Origin: Nitrosomonas sp.
GTDB taxonomy: Bacteria > Pseudomonadota > Gammaproteobacteria > Burkholderiales > Nitrosomonadaceae
DNA: 64,000 bases
Direction: 5' to 3'
NCBI GenBank assembly: GCA_019745325.1
Contig: JAIETK010000001.1
Coordinates: forward strand, 186,001-250,000
Shown here: positions 1 to 10,143 of the stretch, piece by piece
How the letters are laid out: every line of letters starts with the position of its first letter
How positions within the stretch are numbered: position 1 is the stretch's first letter
Position numbers and translations under genes: made by a program
The notes under the pieces: generated by a model
What the model saw: only the letters and a program-made list of their open reading frames with translations
Told to the model about the DNA's origin: nothing
The model's database searches: none

Positions 1-1088
1 CCATCCAAATCCACGTGCCCTATCTCGAAAACAGCGCATTGGCGGTGATGTTCCACTGGTACCACGAAGGCTTGAATGCATTCGAGAAAACCTGTCCGGC
101 GGGGCAAACGGTGTTTGTCAAAGTCGAAGAACCGCTCATCGCTGCGCTGCATCAACGCCAAACTCAGACCGAGGCATTGAGCGAGTTGATCGGCGATACG
201 CAATCGGCGCACCGGGAATTGAACGAAGCACTCGATCGTGGCCGCGACAGACTGCTCGAATACAATTCGTTCCGCCCGCTTATCGCCAACCGGTTGACCG
301 AGCAAGCGCAAGCGCAGGATGACGATCCGCTGCTGCCGCAGTACATGGACACGGTATTCGACTGCTGCGGCGTGCACATCGAAGAACATCGCGCCGGCAG
401 CTTTCTGATCGAACCGAGCGAAGGCATGAGCATGCCGTTTCCCGGCCTGGACGACGAAGGCTCGGTCATCACCTACTCGCGCAATGTGGCGCTGAGCAAC
501 GAGGACATGCGCTTCCTGACGTGGGAACACCCGATGGTCACACACGCGATGGAACGGATTTTGAGCCAGGAAAACGGCAATGCTGTGGTGGCGATGATGA
601 AACACAAACACGTGCAACCCGGCACCTTGCTGCTGGAAACCCTGTTCGTGCTCGAAGCCAGCGGGCACAACGTGCAGCAAAGCAACCGTTACCTGCCTCC
701 TGCGGTGATCCGCATCCTGCTCGACGAACAAGGCAACGGCGATTATCCGCACCTCGACCACGAATCGGTCAACCAGCACCTGCAACCGGTCGCGACCGGC
801 ATCGCCAAGCAAGTGATCCAACTGAAGGAAGACGCGATCCGCGAACTGCTGGCCGCCAGCGAACAACAAGCCGCCACGCAAGCGCCGCAACTCATCGCCG
901 CCGCCAAAGCCCGCATCCGGCAAACGTTCGTTCCCGAAATCGAACGCCTCAAAGCGCTGCAACAAGTCAACCCGAACGTGCGCGACGAAGAAATTCAATT
1001 CTTTGAACAGCAACTGCAGCAACTGACCGATGCGTTGAAATCCAGTAACTTAAGGCTCGATGCCGTTCGGGTGATTGTGGCGACTTAA
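1..1088 (+). CDS. rapA: RNA polymerase-associated protein RapA (C-terminal part, cut by window start)
   Basis: This is the C-terminal third of RapA, the SWI2/SNF2-type ATPase that recycles RNA polymerase. The open frame continues to the window edge (in-frame codons from base 3), so the helicase core lies outside. The segment HVPYLENSA followed by RWYHEGL-like HWYHEGLNAFEKTCPAG matches the RapA C-terminal region. The end is rich in Glu/Gln and probably helical (QEQ-rich from about residue 275), closing in LDAVRVIVAT, as RapA proteins do. The GTG at base 15 is not the start. The gene is followed by 103 bp and then an unrelated uncharacterised gene, so rapA seems to border an accessory insertion. 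Confidence 0.9.
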   Translation, partial: IQIHVPYLENSALAVMFHWYHEGLNAFEKTCPAGQTVFVKVEEPLIAALHQRQTQTEALSELIGDTQSAHRELNEALDRGRDRLLEYNSFRPLIANRLTEQAQAQDDDPLLPQYMDTVFDCCGVHIEEHRAGSFLIEPSEGMSMPFPGLDDEGSVITYSRNVALSNEDMRFLTWEHPMVTHAMERILSQENGNAVVAMMKHKHVQPGTLLLETLFVLEASGHNVQQSNRYLPPAVIRILLDEQGNGDYPHLDHESVNQHLQPVATGIAKQVIQLKEDAIRELLAASEQQAATQAPQLIAAAKARIRQTFVPEIERLKALQQVNPNVRDEEIQFFEQQLQQLTDALKSSNLRLDAVRVIVAT

Positions 1089-1191
1089 AATAAACATTAA
1101 AAAATCGCAAAGTAGTCTTTGAATAGATCTCTTGAGAACCGACACAATATGGTGAAATGGCGAACAGCGAATTGATAATGAGGGGACAGTC

Positions 1192-2490
1192 ATGGGGAAA
1201 AAGTCGCGACTTAAGCGTGAGCGACGTGCACACAGGTCCGATCTATTGCAGCGTTTAGAGGATAGTCATCAACGCATCTATAAAGACGCTGAGGAAAATT
1301 TTCAAGCATCACTCAAAGCGCTTAGCAAGCTCTTCACCGAGTATCGTGCCGAGGATGTTGTGCTGGCACTGAACGTCTCGGATTTGTGGCTTCCTAACAT
1401 TTCGAGCCAAGTAAAACATCAATTCGCCCTTGGTGCGGCTGTTTCCATGCCACAGGAACAATTTGTGGAGATTAAACGGCTAGATACCTATTCTGAGTTT
1501 TGCGAGTTTATCGGAACCGTCTACAAGCTGCTCCCTAGCTTCCCTATGTTAGAAGACTACATTCCAGAACCTGATTGGGGCGATATACACATCGCTTTGA
1601 ATGGAAACTATCCGGCGATCTTCTACGGCGGTAGTGTGGAACGAATTCCAGACTTCATTGAGGCATTTCGCCTACTTCGAGCTGATCAGCCAGAGGTCAC
1701 GAGGGATCTGGCTCTAGCAGTTATGCTGCAAGACCAAGTGATCTCGCATGTGAAACCAGAGACTGTCGGCAGCGCAGATGGGATCTTGCCGGGACATATA
1801 GAAATACCTTCTGAATCGCATTGGATTGAGTGTCTTGAAGCGCTTCGGTGTGTTTGCGAAAGTGTTCAATCGTATGCGGATGACCTCAATCTCAACTTGG
1901 TGCTCAAGCAAGGCAGCTTCAAGCAACCGACAACTGAGAGCTCATTCGGCGATGCTGTAATACAAGGAACATCACTGCCTGCTTTTTTGACTAGGACCAA
2001 CGGGAAGTTGATTCCAATCTCTCTACGAAACGCAACGAGTGTTGTGATCGACTTCTGGGATGAATGGGTAAGTGGCTCACCATTGGGCGAATCCGCTCCT
2101 GTAATTCACCAGATTGGGAGGTTCTTGACTCTGAGGTTCGGGCAGGATGCAGTTGTTGAGGGGCCAATTCGACTGACGTCACGCACTGGTAGATTGGCGA
2201 AACGATTCGCCGCTGTTCTAAGAACGGACAAGAAGTTTTATCTGATTGCAATGCTCGCACCAGAGGAACTGTCAACGCTGGGAGACCTTGAGCGGCAAGT
2301 CCGGCAGTTGCTTGCTACAGCTGATGGATGGGCGCTGGTGCTAGAAGGTCGCGGACAGGCCATGCAGTTCAGAAGAAAGGATGGTTCGCAGCCTGGTCCT
2401 TCAGACATCGAGATCCTGGCTGTCTTGACCCGTGTTGCAACTTCCTGGATGCACTTGGAGCTGCCCAAGACAAATGCTCGCGTCTTGTAG
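1192..2490 (+). CDS. Uncharacterised 432-aa protein, first of an in-frame pair
   Basis: I do not recognise the family. The start at 1192 is supported by a GAGGGG ribosome site about 8 bases upstream. The N-terminus is a short strongly basic stretch (MGKKSRLKRERR) like that seen on some SEC-C-type proteins. The rest is a soluble mixed alpha/beta sequence without signal peptide or membrane segment. Base composition is more AT-rich and codon use is less G/C-ended than in rapA upstream, suggesting acquisition. It ends with TAG at 2488-2490. The same reading frame then stays open for another 832 codons, so this may be the first part of one longer gene. Function unknown; a role in defence is only a guess from the nuclease-like partner. 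Confidence 0.7.
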   Translation: MGKKSRLKRERRAHRSDLLQRLEDSHQRIYKDAEENFQASLKALSKLFTEYRAEDVVLALNVSDLWLPNISSQVKHQFALGAAVSMPQEQFVEIKRLDTYSEFCEFIGTVYKLLPSFPMLEDYIPEPDWGDIHIALNGNYPAIFYGGSVERIPDFIEAFRLLRADQPEVTRDLALAVMLQDQVISHVKPETVGSADGILPGHIEIPSESHWIECLEALRCVCESVQSYADDLNLNLVLKQGSFKQPTTESSFGDAVIQGTSLPAFLTRTNGKLIPISLRNATSVVIDFWDEWVSGSPLGESAPVIHQIGRFLTLRFGQDAVVEGPIRLTSRTGRLAKRFAAVLRTDKKFYLIAMLAPEELSTLGDLERQVRQLLATADGWALVLEGRGQAMQFRRKDGSQPGPSDIEILAVLTRVATSWMHLELPKTNARVL

Positions 2491-2520
2491 TTCCCTGATT
2501 TTATTACGATTTTCGATTCA

Positions 2521-4986
2521 TTGAAGGGCCTTGACGAGTTAGACAAGTTCTGGACCTACGTTGATAGCTACAACTCTATCTTGGGGCCAACGAGCGGCAT
2601 CTCTGATCTATTTGCATCGTTTCGCGACTCATACGCACTACTCGTCGACGGAGCCATTGAACCGACAATGATTGGTCTGGATCCTCACTGGGGCTCGAAT
2701 TGGCGCTTCAACGACCTTAAAAACTTCTGGAGCGCTGCGCCATCACAGTTTCCGGATAACCAACTTACATGGAACGTAGAAATACAGAATGATGGTCTCC
2801 AGCGCTTGATAGCAAAGGGATCCCCAACGCTTGCATGGTCAACCTCGGTCGAATCCACCACCGTGCAATCAATCCTGGAAGTGCTTGCACAGAAGCTTGA
2901 TCTTCACAATGGACGACTCTTGGAACTTTTTGTTCATTGCCTCATTGATGCCATTGCACAACGCAGTGCTTTACTCAAAGACACGGAAATATTCGTAGGC
3001 CGTCATTTCCTCATTTACTGCAGGGCAAACCTGGCTGCGCTAGCAACCGATCATGAAGATGCAATAAGCGAAGAGAATGCGACACTGCCATTGCTAAGTG
3101 AGTGGGTACTGAACGATGCTTCCGGCTTGTCTACGACCAGTGTCACTGTCGACGTCAATTTAGCGCGGCTCCAGTCTCGGCTGGATTCGCCAGTTGACGC
3201 ATCGTTTGAGGTTGAATGCCTTATCGAGACAATTAAAGGACTGGCCGAGCTCCTGGGGAAGCAAGTTGGCTCGCAAGTTATGGAAGTTCTACATGGAACT
3301 GCGGCGAAGCTACCAAGATTCACTCTAAAGCGTGTCGATCGCACTGTGGACGTACCCGACTTTGCACAGCCAAAGGTACCACAGCCAGAGCAATACAAGA
3401 TCGCAAGACGCGACCTAGCCATAGTGCTAAAGCAGCAAGGAATTGATCCTTCCAGCAGGTATGAGCTTGCCTCCGCAAAGAAGATCATTGACTCCGCGCG
3501 AGATGCTATACGTCAGAAGGTGCATGAACGAATTGCAGAACTGGATCAAAAGAGTCTACTGTTGTTTTGTATCCAGCAGCATGATGAATTGCTAGCCGAG
3601 TATCGACTAAAGGTTTTTCACATCAACCAAAGCATGAGTCACGAAGTGTCTTTCGATCGGTCAGTGGCAATGGCTGACGCTCACAAGAGATTTACCAATG
3701 AAGCCAGAAACTACAGATATCTGCTCGAATGCTGCCTTAGTTCACCAGTACATGGAACGACTTCAGCACATTCGTCCGTGGTATTGCAATTGGTCGCGTC
3801 CATTGATTGGCTGTTTGTGCTCTACGGTGCTAGTGACGTTCTACACAACGATATCGATGTTGCTGGGATAGAGTTGGATCACTCTTTCGTTCCTCAAGTC
3901 TTTTTCTCCCATGACCGTGAGGAAAAGGAGCGCCAATTCTCAATCGAAATAGCTCAGACCAAGCTTGGCATTGATCTAATGCAGGAAGATGAGGTTAATT
4001 CTACGTGGAATAGTGGCGATGAGTGGGGGCTGCTCGACAGTGCATTTGAATCGGATCTTGGGTTCTCGTTAACTAACCTGGTGCAGACATTGCTAGTATT
4101 GGCTAGATGGCACGAGGTGGGTGGTGACACAGAACTCCGCTTCTGTTATCAAGCATCACCGTCAACTATTTCAGGAAAGCTCATGGATTTGGTCGAAGGA
4201 CTATCCGAAGCTGAAGCTCATCACTTGGTCAACTTTGTTACGCTTGATTCTACTGCCATTCGGCGCTTGCTTGGCAAAGTTGTTGATGAATCAGATGTAC
4301 CCGTATGGGAACATACCAAGCGCGGTAACAGATACACGATTCGACCACTTGTTAGGGTTGAGGACGGACTTATCGCGTGGGGAGCGGCCGCTGCTGATCG
4401 CGCATTGAACATCTGGAGTGGAGCTATCTCGAACGGATATTTGCCAGCCGACTTCAACTGGCCTCGCGTGAAGGGACATGTTCGTGCGATCAAGGAAGGA
4501 CTTGAAAAGCAACTTGAGATTCAGGCATTTAAAGTGTGTTCGCGGATCACCACTTACGTGGTTCAAGGCATCGACTTCAAGTACAGATTTCCCAAGGAGG
4601 GGTTCGATGATGTTGGTGACTTCGATATATTGGCCTATTGGCCAGGCTCGAATCAGTGGCTTGTTATGGAGTGCAAGTACAATCAACCACCGTTCTGCTT
4701 AAAGGATGCTCGCCGACTTAGGGAGAGGATTTTCGGTACTGACAAGGACAGGGGACAATTTGCCAAGATTGAGGGGCGCCGCGCATTTCTTGTTTCACGC
4801 ACCGATCAATTGCGAACACTTGTTGATTGGCCTGCGCCAACCTGTGCTGAGCCACCTTCATTCACTGAGGTGTATGTAAGTCGGGATATCTACTGGTGGA
4901 TGAGAAATCCGCCATACGAAGTACCTTCACAGTTTGTGCGCATTGATGCGTTGGACGGATGGATTCGATCTTGGATCGGCGACTGA
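2521..4986 (+). CDS. Uncharacterised 821-aa protein with C-terminal PD-(D/E)XK-like nuclease motif
   Basis: A large soluble protein of unknown family. Near the C-terminus, about residues 698-722, a pattern GDFDILAYWP..WLVMECKY fits the D-(X)n-E-X-K core of restriction-type nucleases (Asp, then Glu-Cys-Lys on the next strand). It is followed by a helix-like stretch with DARRLRERIF. The middle contains charged helical segments. The start is uncertain: TTG at 2521 has no clear ribosome site, and the first in-frame ATG is at 2668. The frame is identical to that of the preceding 432-aa gene, separated only by one TAG and ten sense codons, so readthrough or a disrupted single gene of about 1264 codons is possible. 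The composition matches its partner and not the housekeeping genes nearby. Confidence 0.65.
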   Translation: MKGLDELDKFWTYVDSYNSILGPTSGISDLFASFRDSYALLVDGAIEPTMIGLDPHWGSNWRFNDLKNFWSAAPSQFPDNQLTWNVEIQNDGLQRLIAKGSPTLAWSTSVESTTVQSILEVLAQKLDLHNGRLLELFVHCLIDAIAQRSALLKDTEIFVGRHFLIYCRANLAALATDHEDAISEENATLPLLSEWVLNDASGLSTTSVTVDVNLARLQSRLDSPVDASFEVECLIETIKGLAELLGKQVGSQVMEVLHGTAAKLPRFTLKRVDRTVDVPDFAQPKVPQPEQYKIARRDLAIVLKQQGIDPSSRYELASAKKIIDSARDAIRQKVHERIAELDQKSLLLFCIQQHDELLAEYRLKVFHINQSMSHEVSFDRSVAMADAHKRFTNEARNYRYLLECCLSSPVHGTTSAHSSVVLQLVASIDWLFVLYGASDVLHNDIDVAGIELDHSFVPQVFFSHDREEKERQFSIEIAQTKLGIDLMQEDEVNSTWNSGDEWGLLDSAFESDLGFSLTNLVQTLLVLARWHEVGGDTELRFCYQASPSTISGKLMDLVEGLSEAEAHHLVNFVTLDSTAIRRLLGKVVDESDVPVWEHTKRGNRYTIRPLVRVEDGLIAWGAAAADRALNIWSGAISNGYLPADFNWPRVKGHVRAIKEGLEKQLEIQAFKVCSRITTYVVQGIDFKYRFPKEGFDDVGDFDILAYWPGSNQWLVMECKYNQPPFCLKDARRLRERIFGTDKDRGQFAKIEGRRAFLVSRTDQLRTLVDWPAPTCAEPPSFTEVYVSRDIYWWMRNPPYEVPSQFVRIDALDGWIRSWIGD

Positions 4987-5169
4987 ATTGTCCAAATCTG
5001 TGGTACGGTTTTATCCAGAATGCACCAGTGAGCCTGTGCTAGGAGAGTGACATTGAACTTCCCAAATTCTGACTTCTCTTTCAAGGCGAGAACTCGCTTT
5101 GAACCGCTCAGTCAATCAATGGCAGATTGAAAGGAAGCTATTTCGATTAGTTCTTTGAGTGCAGACATA

Positions 5170-6291
5170 TCATTCATTCGCCAGTGATCGATAGGGCGTC
5201 ACGGTATTGTCATCCCTTGTCAGTAAATGCATCAGCTTGGGATGAATAAAGAGCTTTTCGCGCCCGATGGTTCTTTCCTCAAGTACACCGATGTCTGCCA
5301 GTTGTTTGAGATAGCGCGAGGCGGCCTGGCGTCCGGCGATATTTTTTTCAACCAGGTTCTGAATCCGGCAGTAAGGCAGATCGAAGATCAGATCGACCAG
5401 TTCGCGGCTGTAGATTTTCGGTGCTTTTTGTTTCACATGTTCAATTGTCAATCCGGAGAGGGTACGGATTGCGGCGATCTTTGCGGTGGTCCAGCGCGCC
5501 GTGTCTTCGATACCTTGCAGCAAGTAGACAATCCACGGTTCCCATGCTTGGTTGCGTGTGACATCGAGCAGCAGGCGGTAATATTCGGTTTTGTTCTTGA
5601 TGATGTAGCGGCTGAGGTAAAGAATCGGCAGCGTCAATAAATCTTCCTGGATCAAAAATAGACTATTCAGTACGCGTCCAGTGCGGCCATTGCCATCGGT
5701 GAAAGGATGAATCGCCTCAAATTGATAATGTCCGGCTGCCATGCGGATCAGCGGATCGATTTCGCGTATTTCGTGCAGGTAGCGTTCCCAGTTGGCTAAT
5801 TTGGCACGCAACAGGTCTTCCCCAACAGGTGGCGTATAAATCACTTCGCCGGTGGCTTGATTGGCCAGCGCTGTTCCGGGTACGCGCCGCACTTGCATCT
5901 CTATACCCTTGATGCGAGTGCACACTTGTTCTGCCGTGAGGGTGTTCAGCGGGTGTTGCTTTAATGCTTGAAACCCTTCCAGCAGCGCGCTGCTATAGCG
6001 CAGGGCCTCGCGTGTGGCTGAGTCGGCATACTCGTTTGCGCTTTGAAACTGAAACAACCGGTCGGTCGTGGTGACGATGTTCTCGATTTCTGAGCTGGCT
6101 TGGGCTTCCAGCAGCGGCAAGGCATTGATCAAAACACCCTGATTGGGAATGAGTTCAGCAGCCTGCTTGAGTTCTGCCAGTGCCGCCCGGGCGGCGATAC
6201 ACTGCTTCAGCACCGTGCGCGTTTCCAGCTCGGCTGCGGGAGGCAACAGCGGTAGGTCGTTGTATGGTTGATCCGGACGCCAGGCAATCAT
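5170..6291 (-). CDS. Fic family protein (class II, N-terminal inhibitory helix)
   Basis: Predicted AMP-transferase/deAMPylase of the Fic family. The catalytic loop [12 protein letters not shown] lies at residues 195-206 with the essential His195. The inhibitory motif (S/T)xxxE(G/N) is present as SSEIEN at about 66-71, marking a self-inhibited class II enzyme. The length of 373 aa and the domain order (N-terminal helix, Fic core, C-terminal winged-helix-like part) resemble Shewanella SoFic. The C-terminal region around 300-350 looks like a DNA-binding winged helix. The gene lies downstream of ychF on the same strand, behind an 89-bp gap that contains repeated GCGACA motifs. It is probably self-regulated; the target protein is unknown. 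A second, different Fic gene is at 25100. Confidence 0.9.
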   Translation of the reverse strand: MIAWRPDQPYNDLPLLPPAAELETRTVLKQCIAARAALAELKQAAELIPNQGVLINALPLLEAQASSEIENIVTTTDRLFQFQSANEYADSATREALRYSSALLEGFQALKQHPLNTLTAEQVCTRIKGIEMQVRRVPGTALANQATGEVIYTPPVGEDLLRAKLANWERYLHEIREIDPLIRMAAGHYQFEAIHPFTDGNGRTGRVLNSLFLIQEDLLTLPILYLSRYIIKNKTEYYRLLLDVTRNQAWEPWIVYLLQGIEDTARWTTAKIAAIRTLSGLTIEHVKQKAPKIYSRELVDLIFDLPYCRIQNLVEKNIAGRQAASRYLKQLADIGVLEERTIGREKLFIHPKLMHLLTRDDNTVTPYRSLANE

Positions 6292-6305
6292 GGTTTAATT
6301 TTTGC

Positions 6306-6379
6306 ATTTTTGCGACACGTCGTCAGTTTATGTCGTTCACAGCGACAGGTCAAAAATTTCCGGTTTTTGCGACATATCG
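6306..6379 (-). promoter_or_regulatory. Repeated GCGACA/TGTCG motifs upstream of the Fic gene
   Basis: The gap between ychF and the Fic gene holds two direct copies of TTTTTGCGACA-YR-TCG (about 6307-6322 and 6364-6379) and, between them, an inverted pair TGTCG-N7-CGACA (about 6331-6347). Such arrangement is typical of an operator bound by a dimeric regulator, possibly the winged helix of the Fic protein itself. Binding is inferred only. Confidence 0.4.
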
Positions 6380-6380
6380 A

Positions 6381-7472
6381 TTAAACGTTGAAGCGGAAAT
6401 GCATCACATCGCCGTCCTTGACGATGTATTCCTTGCCTTCGAGGCGCATTTTTCCAGCTTCCTTGGCGCCTTGTTCGCCGCTGCAGGCGATGAAGTCGTC
6501 GTAGCTGATGACTTCGGCGCGGATGAAGCCTTTTTCGAAATCGGTGTGGATGACACCGGCTGCTTGCGGGGCGGTGTCGCCTTTGTGGATGGTCCAGGCG
6601 CGCACTTCCTTGACGCCGGCAGTGAAGTAGGTTTGCAGGCCGAGCAGGTCGTAACCGGCGCGCACCAGGCGGTTGAGGCCGGGTTCTTCGAGGTTCAGGT
6701 CGGCTAAAAAGATTTTCTTGTCTTCGTCGGACAGTTCCGCGATTTCGGCTTCGAGCGCGGCGCAGATGGCGACGACCGGCGCGCCTTCCTGGGCGGCATA
6801 TTCTTGCACGCGAGTGAGCAGCGGGTTGTTTTCAAAGCCGTGGTCGTCGACGTTGGCGACGTAAATTGCTGGTTTGGCAGTCAGCAGGCACAGCGGTTGC
6901 AATAAGAGTTTTTGCTCTTTATCCAAATCCAGTGTTCTGGCGGGTTTGCCCTGGTCAAGATGCACTTGCACTTGTTCCAGCAAGGCGCACAGCTTGATCG
7001 CATCCTTGTTGCCGGATTTGGCGACCTTGGATTCGCGCAGCAGTGTTTTTTCCACCGTGGCGAGATCGGCCAGCCCGAGTTCGGTTTGGATCACTTCGAT
7101 ATCGGAGATCGGGTCGACCTTGCCGGCGACATGCACGACGTTGTCATCGGCGAAGCAGCGCACCATATTGACGATGCCGTCGGTCTCGCGGATGTTGGCG
7201 AGAAATTTGTTACCCAGTCCTTCGCCTTTAGACGCACCCGCGACCAGTCCGGCGATGTCGACGAACTCGACGATGGCCGGTTGCACTTTCTGCGGCTTGA
7301 CGATGTCGCTGAGCTTTTGCAGGCGCGGGTCCGGCACTTCGACAATGCCGACATTCGGATCGATGGTGCAGAAAGGATAATTTTCCGCAGCGATGCCCGC
7401 TTTGGTCAACGCATTAAACAAGGTGGATTTGCCGACATTGGGCAGGCCCACGATTCCGCATTTCAGACTCAT
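6381..7472 (-). CDS. ychF: Redox-regulated ATPase YchF (Obg family)
   Basis: A universally conserved P-loop ATPase that associates with ribosomes. Walker A is [14 protein letters not shown] at residues 9-22, the switch II region reads [16 protein letters not shown] at about 72-87, and the NVDD box at about 205 replaces the NKxD of true GTPases, which explains ATP preference. A central helical domain and a C-terminal TGS domain ([14 protein letters not shown]) complete a normal 363-aa protein. It is the last housekeeping member of the ispE-prs-rplY-pth-ychF block. About 50 bp upstream of its start begins a 151-bp inverted-repeat element that separates it from pth. Confidence 0.97.
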   Translation of the reverse strand: MSLKCGIVGLPNVGKSTLFNALTKAGIAAENYPFCTIDPNVGIVEVPDPRLQKLSDIVKPQKVQPAIVEFVDIAGLVAGASKGEGLGNKFLANIRETDGIVNMVRCFADDNVVHVAGKVDPISDIEVIQTELGLADLATVEKTLLRESKVAKSGNKDAIKLCALLEQVQVHLDQGKPARTLDLDKEQKLLLQPLCLLTAKPAIYVANVDDHGFENNPLLTRVQEYAAQEGAPVVAICAALEAEIAELSDEDKKIFLADLNLEEPGLNRLVRAGYDLLGLQTYFTAGVKEVRAWTIHKGDTAPQAAGVIHTDFEKGFIRAEVISYDDFIACSGEQGAKEAGKMRLEGKEYIVKDGDVMHFRFNV

Positions 7473-7522
7473 GACTTGATTCTCATTAAAAAATTAAGTG
7501 ACGATTGTACCGGTAATAGATT

Positions 7523-7673
7523 TTAAGGAAACGCTGATTAATTGACTGCACGAGCGAATCACTTCGTTACGCGGTACTCGCATCCTAGCCTATCCTGTTG
7601 ATATGTCTCGGTTGCTGCGTTCCGTGCGCCTCGTGCTTCATCTCATTCGTTGAATTAATCAGTGTTTCCTTAA
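7523..7673. repeat. Inverted-repeat element, copy A (151 bp)
   Basis: A non-coding element bounded by TTAAGGAAACGCTGATTAA and its reverse complement with one mismatch over 21 bases. It is 151 bp long and differs by about 11 bases from copy E at 51837-51987. Both ends carry TTAA. The right-hand TTAA supplies the stop codon of pth. There is no transposase or credible ORF inside, so it looks like a miniature inverted-repeat element inserted at TA/TTAA. Confidence 0.85.
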
Positions 7674-8239
7674 GCTTTGGTATGTAATTTCAACATCGCC
7701 GCTTCGCAAGCGCCTTGCGCGATCAGCGGCCAGACTTCCAGGCTGCGGGCGATGGCTTCGTCGATCAGCGGCGCTTCTTCTTTTCTTGGCGGATGCAGCA
7801 CATAACCGACCACGGCATTACGATCGCCGGGATGACCGATGCCGATGCGCAGCCGCCAGAAATCCTGTGTGCCCAATCTGGCCGCGATATCCTTGAGGCC
7901 GTTGTGTCCGCCCAAGCCGCCGCCTTTTTTCAGCTTCGCCACGCCCGGCGGCAGATCCAGTTCGTCGTGCACCACGATGATTTCGTCCGGCAGGATTTTA
8001 TAAAACTGGCACAGTGCTGCGACCGCTTGACCGCTGCGGTTCATGAATGTTTGCGGTTCCAGCAGCCACACATCGATGTCTTTCTGGCGGACTTGCGCGC
8101 ATAAGCCGTGAAAGCGCGTTTCCAGCTTGAGCGATACTTGCAGCATGCGGGAGAGCTGGTCGACCCAATCGAAACCGGCGTTATGCCGGGTTCCATCGTA
8201 TTCTCTGCCGGGATTACCCAAGCCAACGATCAGTTTCAT
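7670..8239 (-). CDS. pth: Peptidyl-tRNA hydrolase
   Basis: Releases tRNA from prematurely dropped peptidyl-tRNA. The start at 8239 gives [20 protein letters not shown], the family N-terminus including Asn10 and the catalytic His (THRHNAG-type motif, here TRHNAG). Further motifs are FMNRSG at about residue 66, DELDLP at about 92 and GGHNGLKD at about 110. The length of 189 aa is normal. Its TAA stop (7670-7672) lies inside the terminal TTAA of repeat copy A, so the element has merged with the end of the gene. It lies downstream of rplY in the common order prs-rplY-pth-ychF. Confidence 0.95.
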   Translation of the reverse strand: MKLIVGLGNPGREYDGTRHNAGFDWVDQLSRMLQVSLKLETRFHGLCAQVRQKDIDVWLLEPQTFMNRSGQAVAALCQFYKILPDEIIVVHDELDLPPGVAKLKKGGGLGGHNGLKDIAARLGTQDFWRLRIGIGHPGDRNAVVGYVLHPPRKEEAPLIDEAIARSLEVWPLIAQGACEAAMLKLHTKA

Positions 8240-8358
8240 GGCAACCATTGATTTGACTGAGACCAACACTCATAAAAGAAAAATCTGCTGGTTTGATGAT
8301 CAACGCCAGCAGATTTTTCCAATTTCCAGTACAACGCGTGACGGTTTCTTGATACCGC

Positions 8359-8976
8359 TTATTTCTTCTCGCCGCCTTCTGCCGCAGCTGCTTCTTCAGA
8401 AAGTGCCGAACGCGGAATAACGATTGTTGCCACCGGTAAGTTTTCACCTTTGGCTAACGCCACGGTTTCAACGCCTTTAGGCAGCACCAAATCGCTCAAG
8501 TGCAGCGTGTGGCCAGCGGTTAGCTCGGCCAAATCTACCGAGATGAATTCCGGTAAGTCCCCTGGCAAGCAACTGATATCGACTTCGGTGAGAATGTGCG
8601 ACACGATGCCGCCGGAGGTTTTAACGCCCGGTGAAATTTCTGCATTGACGAAGTGCAGCGGCACTTTCATATGAATTTTCTTATTCTTGTCGACGCGCTG
8701 AAAGTCGACATGCAGCACTTGCTGTTTGAAGGGGTGCATTTGGATATCGCGCAACAGCACGGGTTCTTTTTTACCGTCAACGCTGAGCGTCAGGATCGAC
8801 GCATGGAATGCTTCGTGTTTGAGATTGTAAAACAGATCCTTATGATTCATTTCAATAGATTGTGCCGGGGCTTCGCCACCGTAAATAACCGCCGGAACGA
8901 TGCCGCTGCGACGCAGGCGGCGGCTCGCACCCTTTCCCTGCAATGTGCGCTTGTCGGCGCTGATTTCAATTTTCAT
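8359..8976 (-). CDS. rplY: 50S ribosomal protein L25, Ctc/TL5 long form
   Basis: 5S rRNA-binding ribosomal protein with the C-terminal extension of the Ctc type. The start at 8976 is chosen because CAGGAG stands 8 bases upstream and the product then begins [20 protein letters not shown]. The N-terminal L25 fold covers about residues 1-92 ([16 protein letters not shown]). The C-terminal TL5 domain follows ([20 protein letters not shown]), ending in an acidic tail with [12 protein letters not shown]. The length of 205 aa is usual for proteobacterial long forms. Transcribed between prs and pth. Confidence 0.95.
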   Translation of the reverse strand: MKIEISADKRTLQGKGASRRLRRSGIVPAVIYGGEAPAQSIEMNHKDLFYNLKHEAFHASILTLSVDGKKEPVLLRDIQMHPFKQQVLHVDFQRVDKNKKIHMKVPLHFVNAEISPGVKTSGGIVSHILTEVDISCLPGDLPEFISVDLAELTAGHTLHLSDLVLPKGVETVALAKGENLPVATIVIPRSALSEEAAAAEGGEKK

Positions 8977-9039
8977 TGTATGACTCCTGAGTGATGGTTT
9001 GTTCGCGACCAAACAAACCGGTTAATAAAACGATAATGG

Positions 9040-9990
9040 CTATTCCATGAATAGCGAACTTAATGAACTTTCATTGCTGATCCGCAGCATCGTTTCCGCC
9101 AGCAAGCTGGCGATGCTTAATTGGCAAATGCGGTCGCATGCTATCGCATCCGCGCGCAACGGAATGGTATCGGTGACGACCAGTTTGTCCAATGCGGAAT
9201 TTTGAATCCGCTCCACCGCGTTGCCGGATAAAACCGCATGAGTAGAATACGCAATGACCGATTTCGCGCCATGTTCTTTTAAAGCGTTGGCTGCTTGACA
9301 GAGCGTATTGGCGGTATCCACCATGTCGTCGATAATCACGCAAGTGCGATCTTTGACTTCACCGATGATATTCATGACCCTGGCTTCATTCGGCTTTGGA
9401 CGGCGCTTATCGATGATGGCCAGGTCGCATTCCAAGCGCTTGGCCAAGTGCCGCGCCCGTACCACACCGCCAACGTCGGGCGATACCACGATCAGATTCT
9501 GGTAGTTATGCTTCCAGATATCGCCGAGCAAAATCGGCATGCCATAGATATTGTCAACCGGCATATCGAAGAAACCTTGAATCTGATCCGAATGCAAATC
9601 CATCGTTAGCAAGCGGTCGATGCCTACCGTTGTGAGCATATTGGCGACAACTTTTGCGGTAATCGGCACACGGGCCGAACGCGGCCTGCGATCCTGGCGC
9701 GCGTATCCGAAATAGGGAATGGCAGCGGTAATGCGGCTGGCCGATGCGCGTTTCAGGGCATCCACCATCACCAGTATTTCCATCAGACTGTCGTTGGTCG
9801 GCGCGCAGGTCGATTGCAGCACGAACACATCCTTGCCGCGCACGTTTTCGAGTATTTCAACCATGACTTCACCGTCACTGAAGCGACCGACGGTGGCGCG
9901 CCCCAGATGTATATTGAGATGCTTGACAGCATCTTCCGCCAATTTGGGATTGGCAGTGCCGGTAAAAACCATCAAACTGTCATAGGCCAT
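9040..9990 (-). CDS. prs: Ribose-phosphate pyrophosphokinase
   Basis: Makes PRPP from ribose 5-phosphate and ATP for nucleotide, His, Trp and NAD synthesis. The start at 9990 ([18 protein letters not shown]) fits the family. Visible motifs are [12 protein letters not shown] at about 35-46, the flexible [10 protein letters not shown] loop at about 93-102, [12 protein letters not shown] at about 129-140, and the PRPP loop [12 protein letters not shown] at about 213-224. Length of about 316 aa is normal. It follows tRNA-Gln and ispE on the minus strand, a common arrangement that suggests co-transcription with the tRNA. Confidence 0.97.
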   Translation of the reverse strand: MAYDSLMVFTGTANPKLAEDAVKHLNIHLGRATVGRFSDGEVMVEILENVRGKDVFVLQSTCAPTNDSLMEILVMVDALKRASASRITAAIPYFGYARQDRRPRSARVPITAKVVANMLTTVGIDRLLTMDLHSDQIQGFFDMPVDNIYGMPILLGDIWKHNYQNLIVVSPDVGGVVRARHLAKRLECDLAIIDKRRPKPNEARVMNIIGEVKDRTCVIIDDMVDTANTLCQAANALKEHGAKSVIAYSTHAVLSGNAVERIQNSALDKLVVTDTIPLRADAIACDRICQLSIASLLAETMLRISNESSLSSLFME

Positions 9991-10068
9991 GTTATTTCTT
10001 TGCAATAATCAGTTTGAAAAATAGTAAAGGTTTTCCACTTAACTCGAATTTTTCTCAATAAAAGAAAC

Positions 10069-10143
10069 TGGCAGGGGAGGTAGGGATCGAACCTACGAAT
10101 GCCGGAATCAAAATCCGGTGCCTTACCACTTGGCGACTCCCCT
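10069..10143 (-). tRNA. tRNA-Gln (anticodon TTG)
   Basis: On the minus strand a complete cloverleaf can be drawn. The acceptor arm is AGGGGAG with CTCCCCT, the anticodon stem is CCGGA/TCCGG around the loop TTTTGAT (anticodon TTG), and the T arm contains GGTTCGATCC. The 3' end G-CCA is encoded. Its first two bases overlap the TAG stop of ispE (10142-10144), so the tRNA must be cut out of the ispE-prs transcript or have a promoter inside ispE. Confidence 0.96.

Noticed and set aside
521..1006. 161-codon plus-strand frame inside rapA
   Set aside because: A shadow frame with Arg/Thr-rich low-complexity product; rapA in the other frame is clearly the gene.
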